Source of the DNA: Gnetum montanum
Lineage: Eukaryota; Streptophyta; Gnetopsida; Gnetales; Gnetaceae
Length of the DNA: 64,000 nt
NCBI GenBank assembly: GCA_015680685.1
Contig: MNCI01007958.1
Span: 713,436 to 777,435 of the forward strand
Direction of reading: 5' to 3'
Part shown: positions 47,304-58,189 of the stretch, in pieces
Layout: each line of letters starts with the position of its first letter
How positions within the stretch are numbered: the first letter of the stretch is position 1
Position numbers and translations under genes: made by a program
Notes under the pieces: model-generated
The model's database searches: none
Told to the model about the DNA's origin: nothing
What the model saw: the letters and a program-made list of their open reading frames with translations, nothing else

Positions 47304-48502
47304 TGTGGACCTTTTGGTGTATTTTGGTTTGTTCAAAACATTACGTAAAATGAAGTTAAAGGTTGTTTGCATGGTTTTGTGGTTATTATGTTTATAGGAC
47401 TTAGTACATGGGAAACTAAGATGAGCTAAAGAGGACAAGGAATGAACTGTTTAAAGCTTAAAGGAGGAGGTCATCCACATGATCTTCAAATGAATATTCA
47501 AAGAATGTGAACAAGGACTAGATACTATACAAGTAAATTTATCATCATTAAAGCATTTGGAAGATTAAGGCTATGGACAAGGAATGATCCATTTCAAAGA
47601 TAAAGAAAGTGAAAGAAAGATGTTTTTGGGAAACAACAGATGTCTTGGCAAAATTGGAGTGAACTCAGATAAAGATGTCTTTAGAAATAGCAAGATGTCT
47701 TTCATGAGGTAGAGATGTCTTTACAAAATGAAAACCAAGTTAAAAAAGATGTCTTCCATAAGACAAAGATGTCTTCTAGGATGGAGACTTCAAAAGACGT
47801 ATTTTAGAAAACAAAGACATCTTTCCAGTATTGAAGGAAAATTCAAAGAGATGTCTCCCATGACTATTATTGACTATTAGCTAGTCGTTGCATGAGTTTC
47901 AAGATGGATTTAGAAACATGGTAGATATAAGAATACTTGATGTGCATTGGGAAATGTGCAAGCCTTGTATTCATTGTATAATCATTTGCAATAATTGAAT
48001 TCTCTATTACTCCTAATTATCTTATCATTTTGGAATTGCAAAGTGTGCTATACCTAACTATATAAGGATCAACAAACTAAGTTGCAATTTTCCCTTGTAA
48101 TTATTGTTCTTGTTGCCCTGTAGGGTTGATGTGCTTAAGCTTGTTAGGATCTTGTAGGATTGAGTTGTTAGTGCTACAGTACAACACTTTGGTGTGGAGC
48201 TTAAGATTGTAAACATTGTGGAAGCCTTAAAACCATAGTTCTAAACCTGATGGGACCTTGTTGGGTTAAGTGATTGGTGTTGTAGTACAACACTCTGGAG
48301 TGGGGCTTGAAGATTGTACAAGGTGTGGACCCTTCAAACACATTTTGAGAGTAACAAAGTTTGGAGGTGTGCTTGTGATCTACCCTCTATGTGTGGAGTA
48401 CCCAAGTTGGGGAACCACGTAAATTTGAGTGTGCACTTTGTTTCATAAAGGTTGAATTTGGGGAACTTTTTTATCCCCCACCTCTAAATTCAATGATCCA
48501 TA
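47304..48502 (+). repeat. 3' LTR of Copia-type element C2
   Basis: TGTGGACC...GATCCATA. Motif copies start at 47618, 47638, 47673, 47693, 47713, 47747, 47767, 47795, 47815 and 47849. The copy at 47795 reads AGACGTAT and keeps the central CG. A TATA-like ATATAAG is at 47925-47931. Confidence 0.9.
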
Positions 48503-48507
48503 GAGAT

Positions 48508-51500
48508 TATTTATTATCTTTAAAACTTTGTAGAACACAAATTTACTGTGAGTTGTAACGAGTTTGTGGTAGTTTCCAAAAGTCACAACTAGGTAATGGT
48601 GTCAAAAATAAATAAAATATCCTATGATTCATGGCCTTATTAGGGAATTTCTAGGAATCATCATGAGTCCACTACAAGTTATCTTCTAGGTCACAAATAG
48701 ATTATGGTCTATTAAGTCATATTTTAGAATATGAAACTTCAACTTTAAACCTATAATTTTAGGATTTCAACACAAACTTCATGGAAATGAAAAAAATAAT
48801 ATAAAATTATTTTTAAAAATTAAATTGAGATATAAAACATGGTTTATGCATGAAATTCTCACAAATTAAGGCTTAGGCTCTAAAATTTACTTCTATGTAA
48901 CTTTGAATAAAATTTTACATACAAACTTCTCTAAGGAGGCTTAAATCATGGGATGAATTCCTAGATTTACTTACATGAAAAATTCATGCTTAATTCAACA
49001 TGCTTTGAAGGCTTACAACATTAAATTGATATAGAGTAAGCTTAGGAGATAGGGAATGTTATGAAATCCCAAATAAAACCTCACAACATATAAATCTCCT
49101 TTGAAATTAACTTTAAAAGATGTAAACTAAATAATTAGATGATGATAAACTTGAAAGATATGTTTAGAAGAGTAAATGCCTTTAACTTTGAGGCAATTTG
49201 AATAAGAACAAAGTTAATTCCTTTCTTTAGCTTCACAAGTATTCAAATGTTGAACAAATATTTCAATTATGTGCTTTGAAATTTAATTGAACATGAGAGA
49301 ACATGTATTCAATAAGAGAAACATCTAAGAACTTCAAATTAAAAGAAATTTTATGAAGAAAACATGAAATTATGTGAGAATGTGAGGAACTTCATGAGAA
49401 ATCATACTGAAAGAACACATAAGAATGAATCTTAACAAGAATTCACTTCATACATAAGAAAACCATGCTTGTAAAAAGACAAGGAGGAAAAGAAAAGGGC
49501 TAAATTTAAGAGAACATCAAGGCAACTATACATAAAATAAACACACTCAAAATGAAGGAAGGAAGAGCTTCTTTTATTTAATGCATAATAAACTTGGCTA
49601 ATATTCAATGAATGGTTTCACTTATATTTTTTCTAATAGAATGACTTACCTTATTTAGCATAAGCCCTCGACATGAAGGCTCTTGGGTCTTTTTTACAAT
49701 TTAAAAATATTCTCTCTCAATCTAACCTTCTCTCTAGCTTTTATTTAAATAAAACTACACTTATATCATCTAATCTTTAGAGCAAAGACTTAATTGTAAA
49801 ATAAAAACCACCATCTACTTCTATTGTAATACCCTATGCATTAAACCTAATCCAAGATATGGAATGAAACATAGTCTATTGCAATGATGAAATTAAAGTA
49901 TAATGGAAGCAACACATCATAGAAACACAACAAAAAGTTCTAAACCACTTCATAAAAATCTTATGCATAAAAAGGATCCAAACATAAGAAAGCAATCACC
50001 ACCAAACCACTATTATATATAAATAAGATGGTACAATTACTAATAATTATGAGCATATGCATCATTAACTAGCTAGTCTATATGTTTGACTCATATACAC
50101 CACATGTAAATACATATATCATACACAAATATAAACATGCCATAGCTCATGACTTATCTAAGTTAAATCCACAAGTAAATTGAAGCATCCTAAAGAAAAA
50201 TTCATGTGATAAATAAAAAGTCTAATAGCTAAGAACATGCATTGTAATTTGATGGAAATTTAAAGGCAAAAATAATTTCCTATTTTTCCATAAAAAAAGT
50301 CCTACTCTATGACCTTGTTTTGAAAAAGAGGTAAGCATTTTTAAATGTGCAAGATGGAATTTATAGCCTAAAATGCTAGAATTCCATTTAAGCCAACTTG
50401 TGTAACCTAAAATGTAAATACGTTGCCAAAATTTGGCAACAAACCCCAAAAACGTTGGTGGCATATATGTTGGAGTTTGGGCCATGAAAATAGCCCAAAT
50501 GTGTCATCTAATTTGGCAAGAAAATTTTAAAACTTTGGTGGTTAATGCACTGCACTTTTTTTGGGTGGTGAAAGTGCCAAATACATTGGTATTGCAACCC
50601 AAAAAGTAAAAAAACGTTGATGTATCATATGCTATATATTTTGGCCATCAAAAGCTTCTAAAATGTTGTAGAATTTGTTAGAAATCATGGCAAAATTAAT
50701 CATCAAGAAATCAGGATATTCATAGCCTATTTAAGCCAAACTTTGCATGTTTTGAAGGACTTTTGAATCATTTGCTTTCATCTAAACTAGAGACTTTCAT
50801 AGTAGAGCAAGAATTTAAAAGTCCATAGCAATATTTAGCCGTAAAAATCACCAAAGTAGAGAGAACCTATGGTGAATAAAGTTCAAGAGTAGATCATTTG
50901 GAATATATAATGTAGATCTAGTTGTAGAATGCATCTTGCAACCTCATTCAAACTCAAAAGTTATTGGTTTTCTTCTTGGACTTTTAAAGCCCACAGCTTG
51001 TATTCTTTGAACCTTACTTTCCTTAAAAATTTTGATCACATTTAATGCAAAGTTTACAGTTCCCTTTGTTTACGATATTTATTTTGCATCTATTTATTAT
51101 CCAACTCAATGTTTAATTTACAATCTTATTTGCATCCTTTTATACTTAGTGACAAGACCATTTAAGATGTTTTAGATTCTTTTTCAAGGCTTGTTGGATC
51201 TTGGATTAAACTTTTCTATGTTGAAATTTTTAGTTCTCCAACCCTAAATTTTTTAGTCGTTATACAAATAAGTTAATCTCTTGTAAAAGAACATGCATAA
51301 TGATAATAAGGAACATGAAACCAAGTTGTATCATCCATGGCTTACATATTTTTTCTTTGAAAGATGTTTCAAAGAAAAATAGATTCATCATCAAGGGTTA
51401 GAGAGAAAATTAACATCATTACAATTAATAGCTAGTTGAGATGTAGCAGGTAATAGATAGTTTTAGAAACAAATCGATTAGTTATAGGAAAATAAGAAAA

Positions 51501-51780
51501 AAAGGAAAAGAAAAAAAGAAAAAATTTAAAGATATAACAACTACAATAGAAATAAATATTTTTAATAAGAAATAATATGAAAAAAATAAAAGGAAAACTA
51601 TTTTTAAAATAATTTTTTTTCAAAGAAATAATGGCTCATTAAAACGAAATAGAAGGATAGGAAAAGTAGGAGATACAAGGGTTGTTGTTAGTTTAGTGAG
51701 GGATTATTAGAACTTAAAGTAATTAAAACATAACTACATCCTAAGATATATAGTCCATATAGAACTTTATAACTCAGAAT
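48508..51780. other. AT-rich stretch without recognisable genes
   Basis: About 3.3 kb without coding signal. A perfect 9-bp inverted repeat with one central base (GTTGCCAAA/TTTGGCAAC) lies at 50422-50440. Confidence 0.5.
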
Positions 51781-51781
51781 T

Positions 51782-51856
51782 GGCCACTATCATCCAACCC
51801 ATGACTTATGATTTATAAATCAAGAGTCTTACCAACAGCTCATTGTTTAGTGGGTA
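51782..51856 (-). repeat. tRNA-like relic or SINE head
   Basis: On the minus strand CCACTA (near 51,852) can pair with TAGTGG (near 51,786). Between them are an A-box-like GAGCTGTTGGTAAGA, an anticodon-arm-like TTGATTTATAAATCA and a degenerate B box (GGGTTGGATGA). The T arm is too damaged for a functional tRNA. It lies downstream of the Penelope-like element but need not belong to it. Confidence 0.35.
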
Positions 51857-52269
51857 TAGAGGGATAGTTCTTTTTAGGAAAAGTAAATTACTACATAAAA
51901 GAAAAAAAATTCAAAAGAATTAGTTAAAAAAAATATAAGCTTCAAGAGAGAAAAGGAAACTAAAAATATAGTAAGATAGTCCTCATAATTGAATTCACAA
52001 CTTCTAACATATAAGATGAAGTTTGTGAATAAATATATAACATACTATACATAATATAAAAAAATGATTTTTAAAGATAAAAAATTAAACTTAGGTATGA
52101 TTTTAGAGTAAATTTCTCTATGGCTTAATTTTGTTAAAATGGACCACCATGCCAAGTGGGTAAAATATTCTTAATTTCAATTAACATTATTAGAATCAAT
52201 TCTAATTATAATGGCTCCTCTAATTTTTCTATCTATAAAGTTATCTATTACACAATGAACTTCATTGTT

Positions 52270-53975
52270 ATCTATTAACTATTTGTGATTTCTAAAGAAG
52301 TTATCATTTTCTATGTGTTGTACAAGAGTTGACTTTGAAGATCTATTATATTATATGTCTTTTAAGTTTTCTGTAAATCTAATAGAAAAAGTTATAGAAC
52401 TTTCACCAATATAACATTATCATAAATGCAAGAGATCTTATAAACACAACTATTATTGAGAATATATATTTTTTATCTTTAAGATTATGATAAACGTTAG
52501 AAATTTTATTATAAGGTTTAAATACTATTATAACATCATGTTTTTTAAAAAAATTTAGATATTTTTTTCAAAAATACCATTAATGTAGAAAATGTTAATG
52601 AGTTTTTTATTTGAAAGATAAATGTTATTATCTAAATTTTCTAGGTCCATATTTATATCAAAAGGAATGTCATTTTTCTTTAGCCAAGAATGAATTGATT
52701 TTATCCATGCTTTAGTAATAAATTTTTTTATCAAAGTTTTTGAGTTTAAAGATAGTGTTCAAATGATTAGCCTCTTTATAGAAAGAAGTATTGAAAATGT
52801 TGAGAGTTGTAATCATTAAGGAGTAAAGGGTAGTATGTTTTTCACTTAAAGGGTTTTTAGAAAGACAATCCAAATATCAATCAATATATATATATCTTTT
52901 CTAAAGACTTCACATGATGTTCTAAATTTATTGTTTAAGTCTTTCTCTCTTACTATATTAGCATCTAAGAGAGGCAATGAAATATTTTTTTCTAGCTTCA
53001 TAGTAAATTGGATGTTGGAATCTATTTAACTAAGATGCTTAAAAAAATCTTGGAGATTTTCTAAATCATGAGGCCAATATAAACATTAGTATCATCTACA
53101 TATCTTACCCAATGTTTAGATTTCAAAGGAAAAGAATTAATGATTTATTCAAAATTTTCCATGTATAAATTAGCAATCAAAGGAGACAAAGGTAAACCCA
53201 TAGCAACACCTTTTATTTGTTCATAAATTTCATTATTATACTTGAAATAGGTAGTTTCTAAACAAATATAGAGCATAGATTACTATTTAAATTAAACTTA
53301 TAAATCACATCCATTGATTTATCTAAAGAAATCATAGTATGTAAATAAACAACAATAAAACTAAATAAAATATCATTTTTATCAATGTTAGAATTCTTAA
53401 TAAAATTAGCAAAATTCTTATAGATTTTTATAAAAGAAGAAGTCTTACCAATAAAATGAGCTAAGTAATTAGCTATGTATTTAGCATCCAAATAAGTAGG
53501 AAAGTTAATAGTATCAATAATGGAATGAAGAGGAGTATGTTTCTTATGAATTGTAGATAGATCATAAATATGAGGAATAGAATAATTAGAAGGCACTAAT
53601 GAATTCTTAATTTTATCATGTAGATTTGAATTTAATATAGCATCTTTGATTTTTTAAATATATTTAAGAGTAGGGTCTTTAGATAACCTTTTATAACTAT
53701 TAAATAATAAATCTTCTAGCATTTTGTTGTCATAATATGTTTTATTCATAATAACTATAGCATTACCTTTATCTATCATGGGAATAATAATAATTTCATT
53801 ATTTTAAAATTTGAAAAAACAAGAAAATTCCCTTTTATGTATATTACATTTAAATATTTTAGAGTATTTTAAAACTTCCACGCAATCTTGAATAATATTT
53901 TCTACAATTTCATCATTAAAATCTCTAGCTAATTTTTCTATCACCTTCCTTAGGCCTAATGAACTCTTATACTTC
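52270..53975 (-). pseudogene. Penelope-like retroelement (RT plus GIY-YIG endonuclease), decayed
   Basis: Read on the minus strand in shifting frames with many stops. An N-terminal segment (ARDFNDEIVENII) is followed by IPMIDKGNAIVIMNKTYY. Then comes IPHIYDLSTIHKKHTPLHSI, the 'LPKIHKxxxPLRPI' motif typical of Penelope RTs. Motif A reads DILFSFIVVYLHT, with the catalytic Asp replaced by Ile. GVAMGLPLSP is at 53181-53210, and the catalytic YVDDT is at about 53091-53102. SLPLLDANI follows. Downstream, CVYKISC (52428-52448) and, after a one-base shift, GESSITFSIRFTENL and VQHIENDNFF match the GIY-YIG endonuclease C-terminus. Order and spacing fit a Penelope-like element with endonuclease. In plants these are known from conifers. 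Confidence 0.9.
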
Positions 53976-56812
53976 TATCTCCTTCATCTAGATAAAAAGA
54001 GGATCAATACAAAATTAAATGGAAGCCTTTAAATATCCCCTACAAATGTGTAGTTTGATGTCTAGCTAGAGGAGAGATGCAAGGTACAATAAATAACTTG
54101 CAATCATTAGTATCTCATGCATAATACTACAATCAAGTATTTTAGTGCATTATTACGCATATCATATATCATTATGTTATATGTATATTACTACTCTATC
54201 ATATATGAAACAAGCATAAACAACCATACAACTCTATTAGCATTAGATCTCATAAATCATAGAAAATCACCCAACTAGAAATCATAATACATAATAGCTC
54301 ATATCACTTACTAATACACTAGTACTCTTAATCATAGGTCATTACCATGTCATCACTAACTCAACACGACACTCTATATCAAGATAACTCATATAATTGT
54401 GCATTCATCAGTTGGCATTTTAGGTATAAGGAACTTCAATTTCATAATACTCAGTCATAATCTTTGTGGGAATTGATACATCCACACTTAGTGTAATCAT
54501 GATATGATTGTCATGAGTGCTTAATCTCTAAACTATGCCTGTTGATCTTTTATTAGTTTTCCATTACTTAATCTACCATCAGTGCTAGTGTTTATTACCT
54601 CATTTACAACTTCATGGTTACTAATCTTCTAAAGGATAGATTTGTACATGTATCTGGTACCCCAAGATCTTATACCAAATATAAGGACTAACACACTTAC
54701 ACTCTCCTACTCTCAAAATGAGTTCCAAGATAGAAGTCTCATTGATGCATCATAACAAGGATCATCCCAAATCTTCAAGGTGCCTTATCACCAACTAGTT
54801 TATACTCTCATATTGGTTCTATCATAATGTAATCATAACTCATTAATATCACATTATTGCATCATAACTCATTAATACCAACATATAATATAGCATATCA
54901 AACCAATTGATGATCTATACAAGACTTGCAGTGGATCCATGTCCACCATCATGATTCTATCATACAAGCATTGTGGCTAATCTTTCCATTCATGGTGAAT
55001 ATAAATTCAACTACTAAACCTAGTGTGATCATGACACGATCATCTTGCAACTCATAATTCTACCAACCCTTGATGAAATTACATCATGACTCCATAATAA
55101 TCATTTCATTAACTTAAAATTCATCGGCAAGGATAGTGTGACTTAAGTATGGTCAAGCTGCAACTCATAACTCATACATTTTTCTAATGTGACTATGCTA
55201 TGAGGGCACCATGACCACCATGCTAGTAAACCTTAATCAAATTATTGATGCTATAAGGACATCGGTAGTTATGCCTACCAAGTCCTTAATCATGATCCTA
55301 GTACTAGTAAACTACAACCTGCTACTTATTCACATTGCAATAAAAATATGAAAATAATGGAATAACAAAAATCTAAAAAAAATGTTTAAATTCCAATTGC
55401 ATACTGTGAAAGACACAAATACTCCTAGGGACTATTAATAGAAAACCTATTAAATCCAAGTAAATGCTCATATTTTCAAAACTTTCCTATATCTAGATCT
55501 TAAAAAATACATCAAATTACTCCTACATACATAACTTCAAGACAATAATAATACAACATCATAGCATATGAACATAAGATCATCAATCATGTATATCTTA
55601 TCTTCAAACTGTCCTACCAATATATCCATGAGCTTGCATAGAGATCTTAATGCCAAAAGTAAGGAAAAGATAATGACTACATATCAAATTTGAAGAGTTT
55701 CTAACACCTAGAAAATTGGAACTAAAGCACAAAAATGCTTTGAACAACTTTTGAGATCCACCAAAGCACAAACCAAGAATTATAATAAATTGTAGCCACT
55801 TCAAACCCAAGCTTTCAATTTCCTAAACATCATCAAAATCCATCAAGAATCAGAAGAGAATGGGAAGAGAAGGAAATTCAAAGAAAAACCAAGAACATGA
55901 ACACGTATAAGAAAGGGAAGGAGAATGAGTTTTGTTTTTATGTTTAATATAGACTATATATATATAAGGATCATCACCCAAAGTGTGACATCCCATCCTC
56001 AGATGTCATGGTAGATGTCAAATATACATTATATTAGACATTATGCATAAGAAGAAAATATACCAAATGTCAAATAATGTAATATTTGACATTATGCATA
56101 AAGAAAATAATAGAGAAAGTGTAGAAAGAGAGAGAAAAGAATGTTTTATTGATATAGAATGGAGTATCTAGATCATGCTCTGAGAGTGTTCCTTGAGATT
56201 TTCTTCCTTTGGCATCTATTCCTTAGAGGTAATCTAGCACTGTTACCACGGTTAGGCCTATAACCCAACTAGACAGGATGGCCGGTCCACTTCCTATCCT
56301 GATTCACTCTACTTTTGTGACTTGCCTATATTGACTCTACCACTCCAAGCATGTCATGGCCTTTAAGCACAGGTATAAATGTCTTAGGTAAAACCCCTAA
56401 ATGTTACCTCAAGAGACTTATTTCATTATTACAATGCATCCTTTTGGGTCTTAATTACAACTACCCTTTTGGGTCTTGTTACTATAAAAATAACACTTGT
56501 TATGAAGAGGCACCATCTTCGTTATGCAGCAACATTATTTGGAAATGGGGATGTGACATAAAGGCTCAATGCTCATCTTGCCAAGGTAGGATCCTAGAAG
56601 GTCAATGGAAGAATAAAAGCCTAACCTCTTTCAAGTGGTTGGGCCCAAGCTCAAATCTAGATCTTAAGACTTGAGAAAAAAGCATCTTATCCTCACTCTA
56701 AGTGGTGATCTCTATAATATATATATACTAATGAGCAGCAAGTATACCCTATGCCCAACCATATGAATCACTAGTGTTCACTTAGTGATTTGGTTGAATT
56801 ATGAAGACTTTA
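53976..56812. other. AT-rich stretch without recognisable genes
   Basis: No coding signal. At 56,035-56,115 the phrase 'gacattatgcataa' recurs about 54 bp apart in a short imperfect tandem duplication. A 107-codon + strand frame at 56,351-56,674 has no recognisable domain. Confidence 0.45.
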
Positions 56813-56817
56813 GGTTT

Positions 56818-57697
56818 TGATGAGTGGTGAGGTACCCCTACACTCAACCATACGAATACAAGCGTTCTCACATGTGATCTGGTTGAACTCCACAGACGAA
56901 CTGGTTGTGGCACCTAGAAAGTTATCCTTAGGTCGTAGTTCACTATCTTCCCACCTGGACTAGTATTATATTTGTCACGTATGGGTTAGTCCAGAGTTAG
57001 GTGGATGATGTGTTCCTAATATAATGCTACTCCTGAAGGCAATAAAAAGAGAATATTAACTAAATTAAGCTAGGGGAGAAAGGGCAAGAGAATCTAATCT
57101 AGCCTAAGTGTGATGAGCATCCCTTCCTTGATCATTCGTACACATCTTAGACTTCATGCATGACTACCACTTGGATTACCAAGTGCAGATCCTAGGTACG
57201 CCATTGGGTTACCAAGTAGTCACACTTAAATGCTCGTAATGAAGTCATACTCATTTCGCATTGCTAGGAGATAAGGGTGAGAGAGACTAATTAGGACAGC
57301 AGTAAATAATAATTAAATAAATAAACAAACAAACAAAGTGAATGCTGCAATGATGAAGTAATCTCGATCTTTATTATCGGTCATGTACGTGTCCAAGTAT
57401 GTCACACTCGAATAAAGGATGTCGTACAATTACATTCACCACACTACGGGCAGACACGGGAAAATCTATCTCTGGAGGGATCAAATTGCTAGAGTTTTAC
57501 TACAATCTAACCTATTCATTGTCAAACAAGGGAGATCTACTTCTTATTTATAGACATTGTGGCGGACTGCGATATCACATACGTGATATTGCAAGGGATG
57601 CAATATCACGACAGACGCGATATTGCGTACACGATATCGCGGCCCTTGCAATATTGTGACAGACACGATATCGCGTATGCGATATCGTGGCCCATCA
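56818..57697 (-). repeat. 3' LTR of a further Gypsy-type element (880 bp)
   Basis: TGATGAG...CCCATCA, followed on the right by the polypurine tract (AGTCGTGGGGGTA on the minus strand). It is therefore the 3' LTR of a minus-strand element whose body extends right. The left flank is GGTTT (56813-56817). The matching 5' LTR is not found before the assembly gap. Confidence 0.88.
57543..57688 (-). promoter_or_regulatory. Longest palindrome array (8 copies) with TATA box
   Basis: Copies of GCGATATCGC or variants start at 57569, 57583, 57600, 57617, 57631, 57648, 57665 and 57679. Spacings are 14, 17, 17, 14, 17, 17, 14, a higher-order period of 48 bp. The TATA box (57543-57552) is 16 bases from the first copy. 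Variants such as GCAATATCAC and GTGATATTGC are mostly explained by CpG transitions. Confidence 0.65.
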
Positions 57698-58189
57698 TAC
57701 CCCCACGACTAAATAAAAACTCATCCTCAAGTTACAATGATTACACAGTGGATAGGTATAGGATTATTGATGGAAAAAGAAATGGAATGATGCCATAGTG
57801 TGGGAAGAAAACACAACACATAAAATATGCTACAACTACAAAAATTTGGAACTCATGTAGTTCCTAGTGACGGTGGCTCCTCCATTGGTGCCTTCCCTTT
57901 GTCTTGTGCTCTAGGTTTTGAGGGTTGATGACATTGAAGTATGTCCTGGAGCTTCTCCTCTTCAGTTCGAGGGTCTTGTACCATCCATGCTAATGTTCCA
58001 ATGTTTTACAGAGTCGGCACCTCCCACGGATAAGGTAGTTGCGGGAACATCTGGTTGGCCTTGACATACCAAGCTGCGAACACCTGTTGTTCCTCGTCAT
58101 AGGCTTTGGCTTTATTTTTGTATCTGTGAAGATCTGTTAGCCATCGAGTTAGTTGTGATATCCTTCTATCCCTAGTAGCTGGCTTTTAC

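Larger units (their letters stand above)
43298..48502 (+). mobile_element. Copia-type LTR retrotransposon, gag only (element C2)
   Basis: LTRs at 43298-44527 (1,230 bp) and 47304-48502 (1,199 bp), with perfect GAGAT target duplications at 43293-43297 and 48503-48507. The PBS is at 44530 (TAGTATTAGAGCCTGG), the gag at 44583-46025 and the polypurine tract at 47291-47303 (AGAAAGGGAAGAT). From 46,026 to 47,290 no protease, integrase, RT or RNase H motif is present. The 5.2-kb element is related to C1 by LTR start (TGT.GACCTTTT.GT), gag and promoter motif. It is a Copia-type counterpart of TR-GAG elements. Confidence 0.9.
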
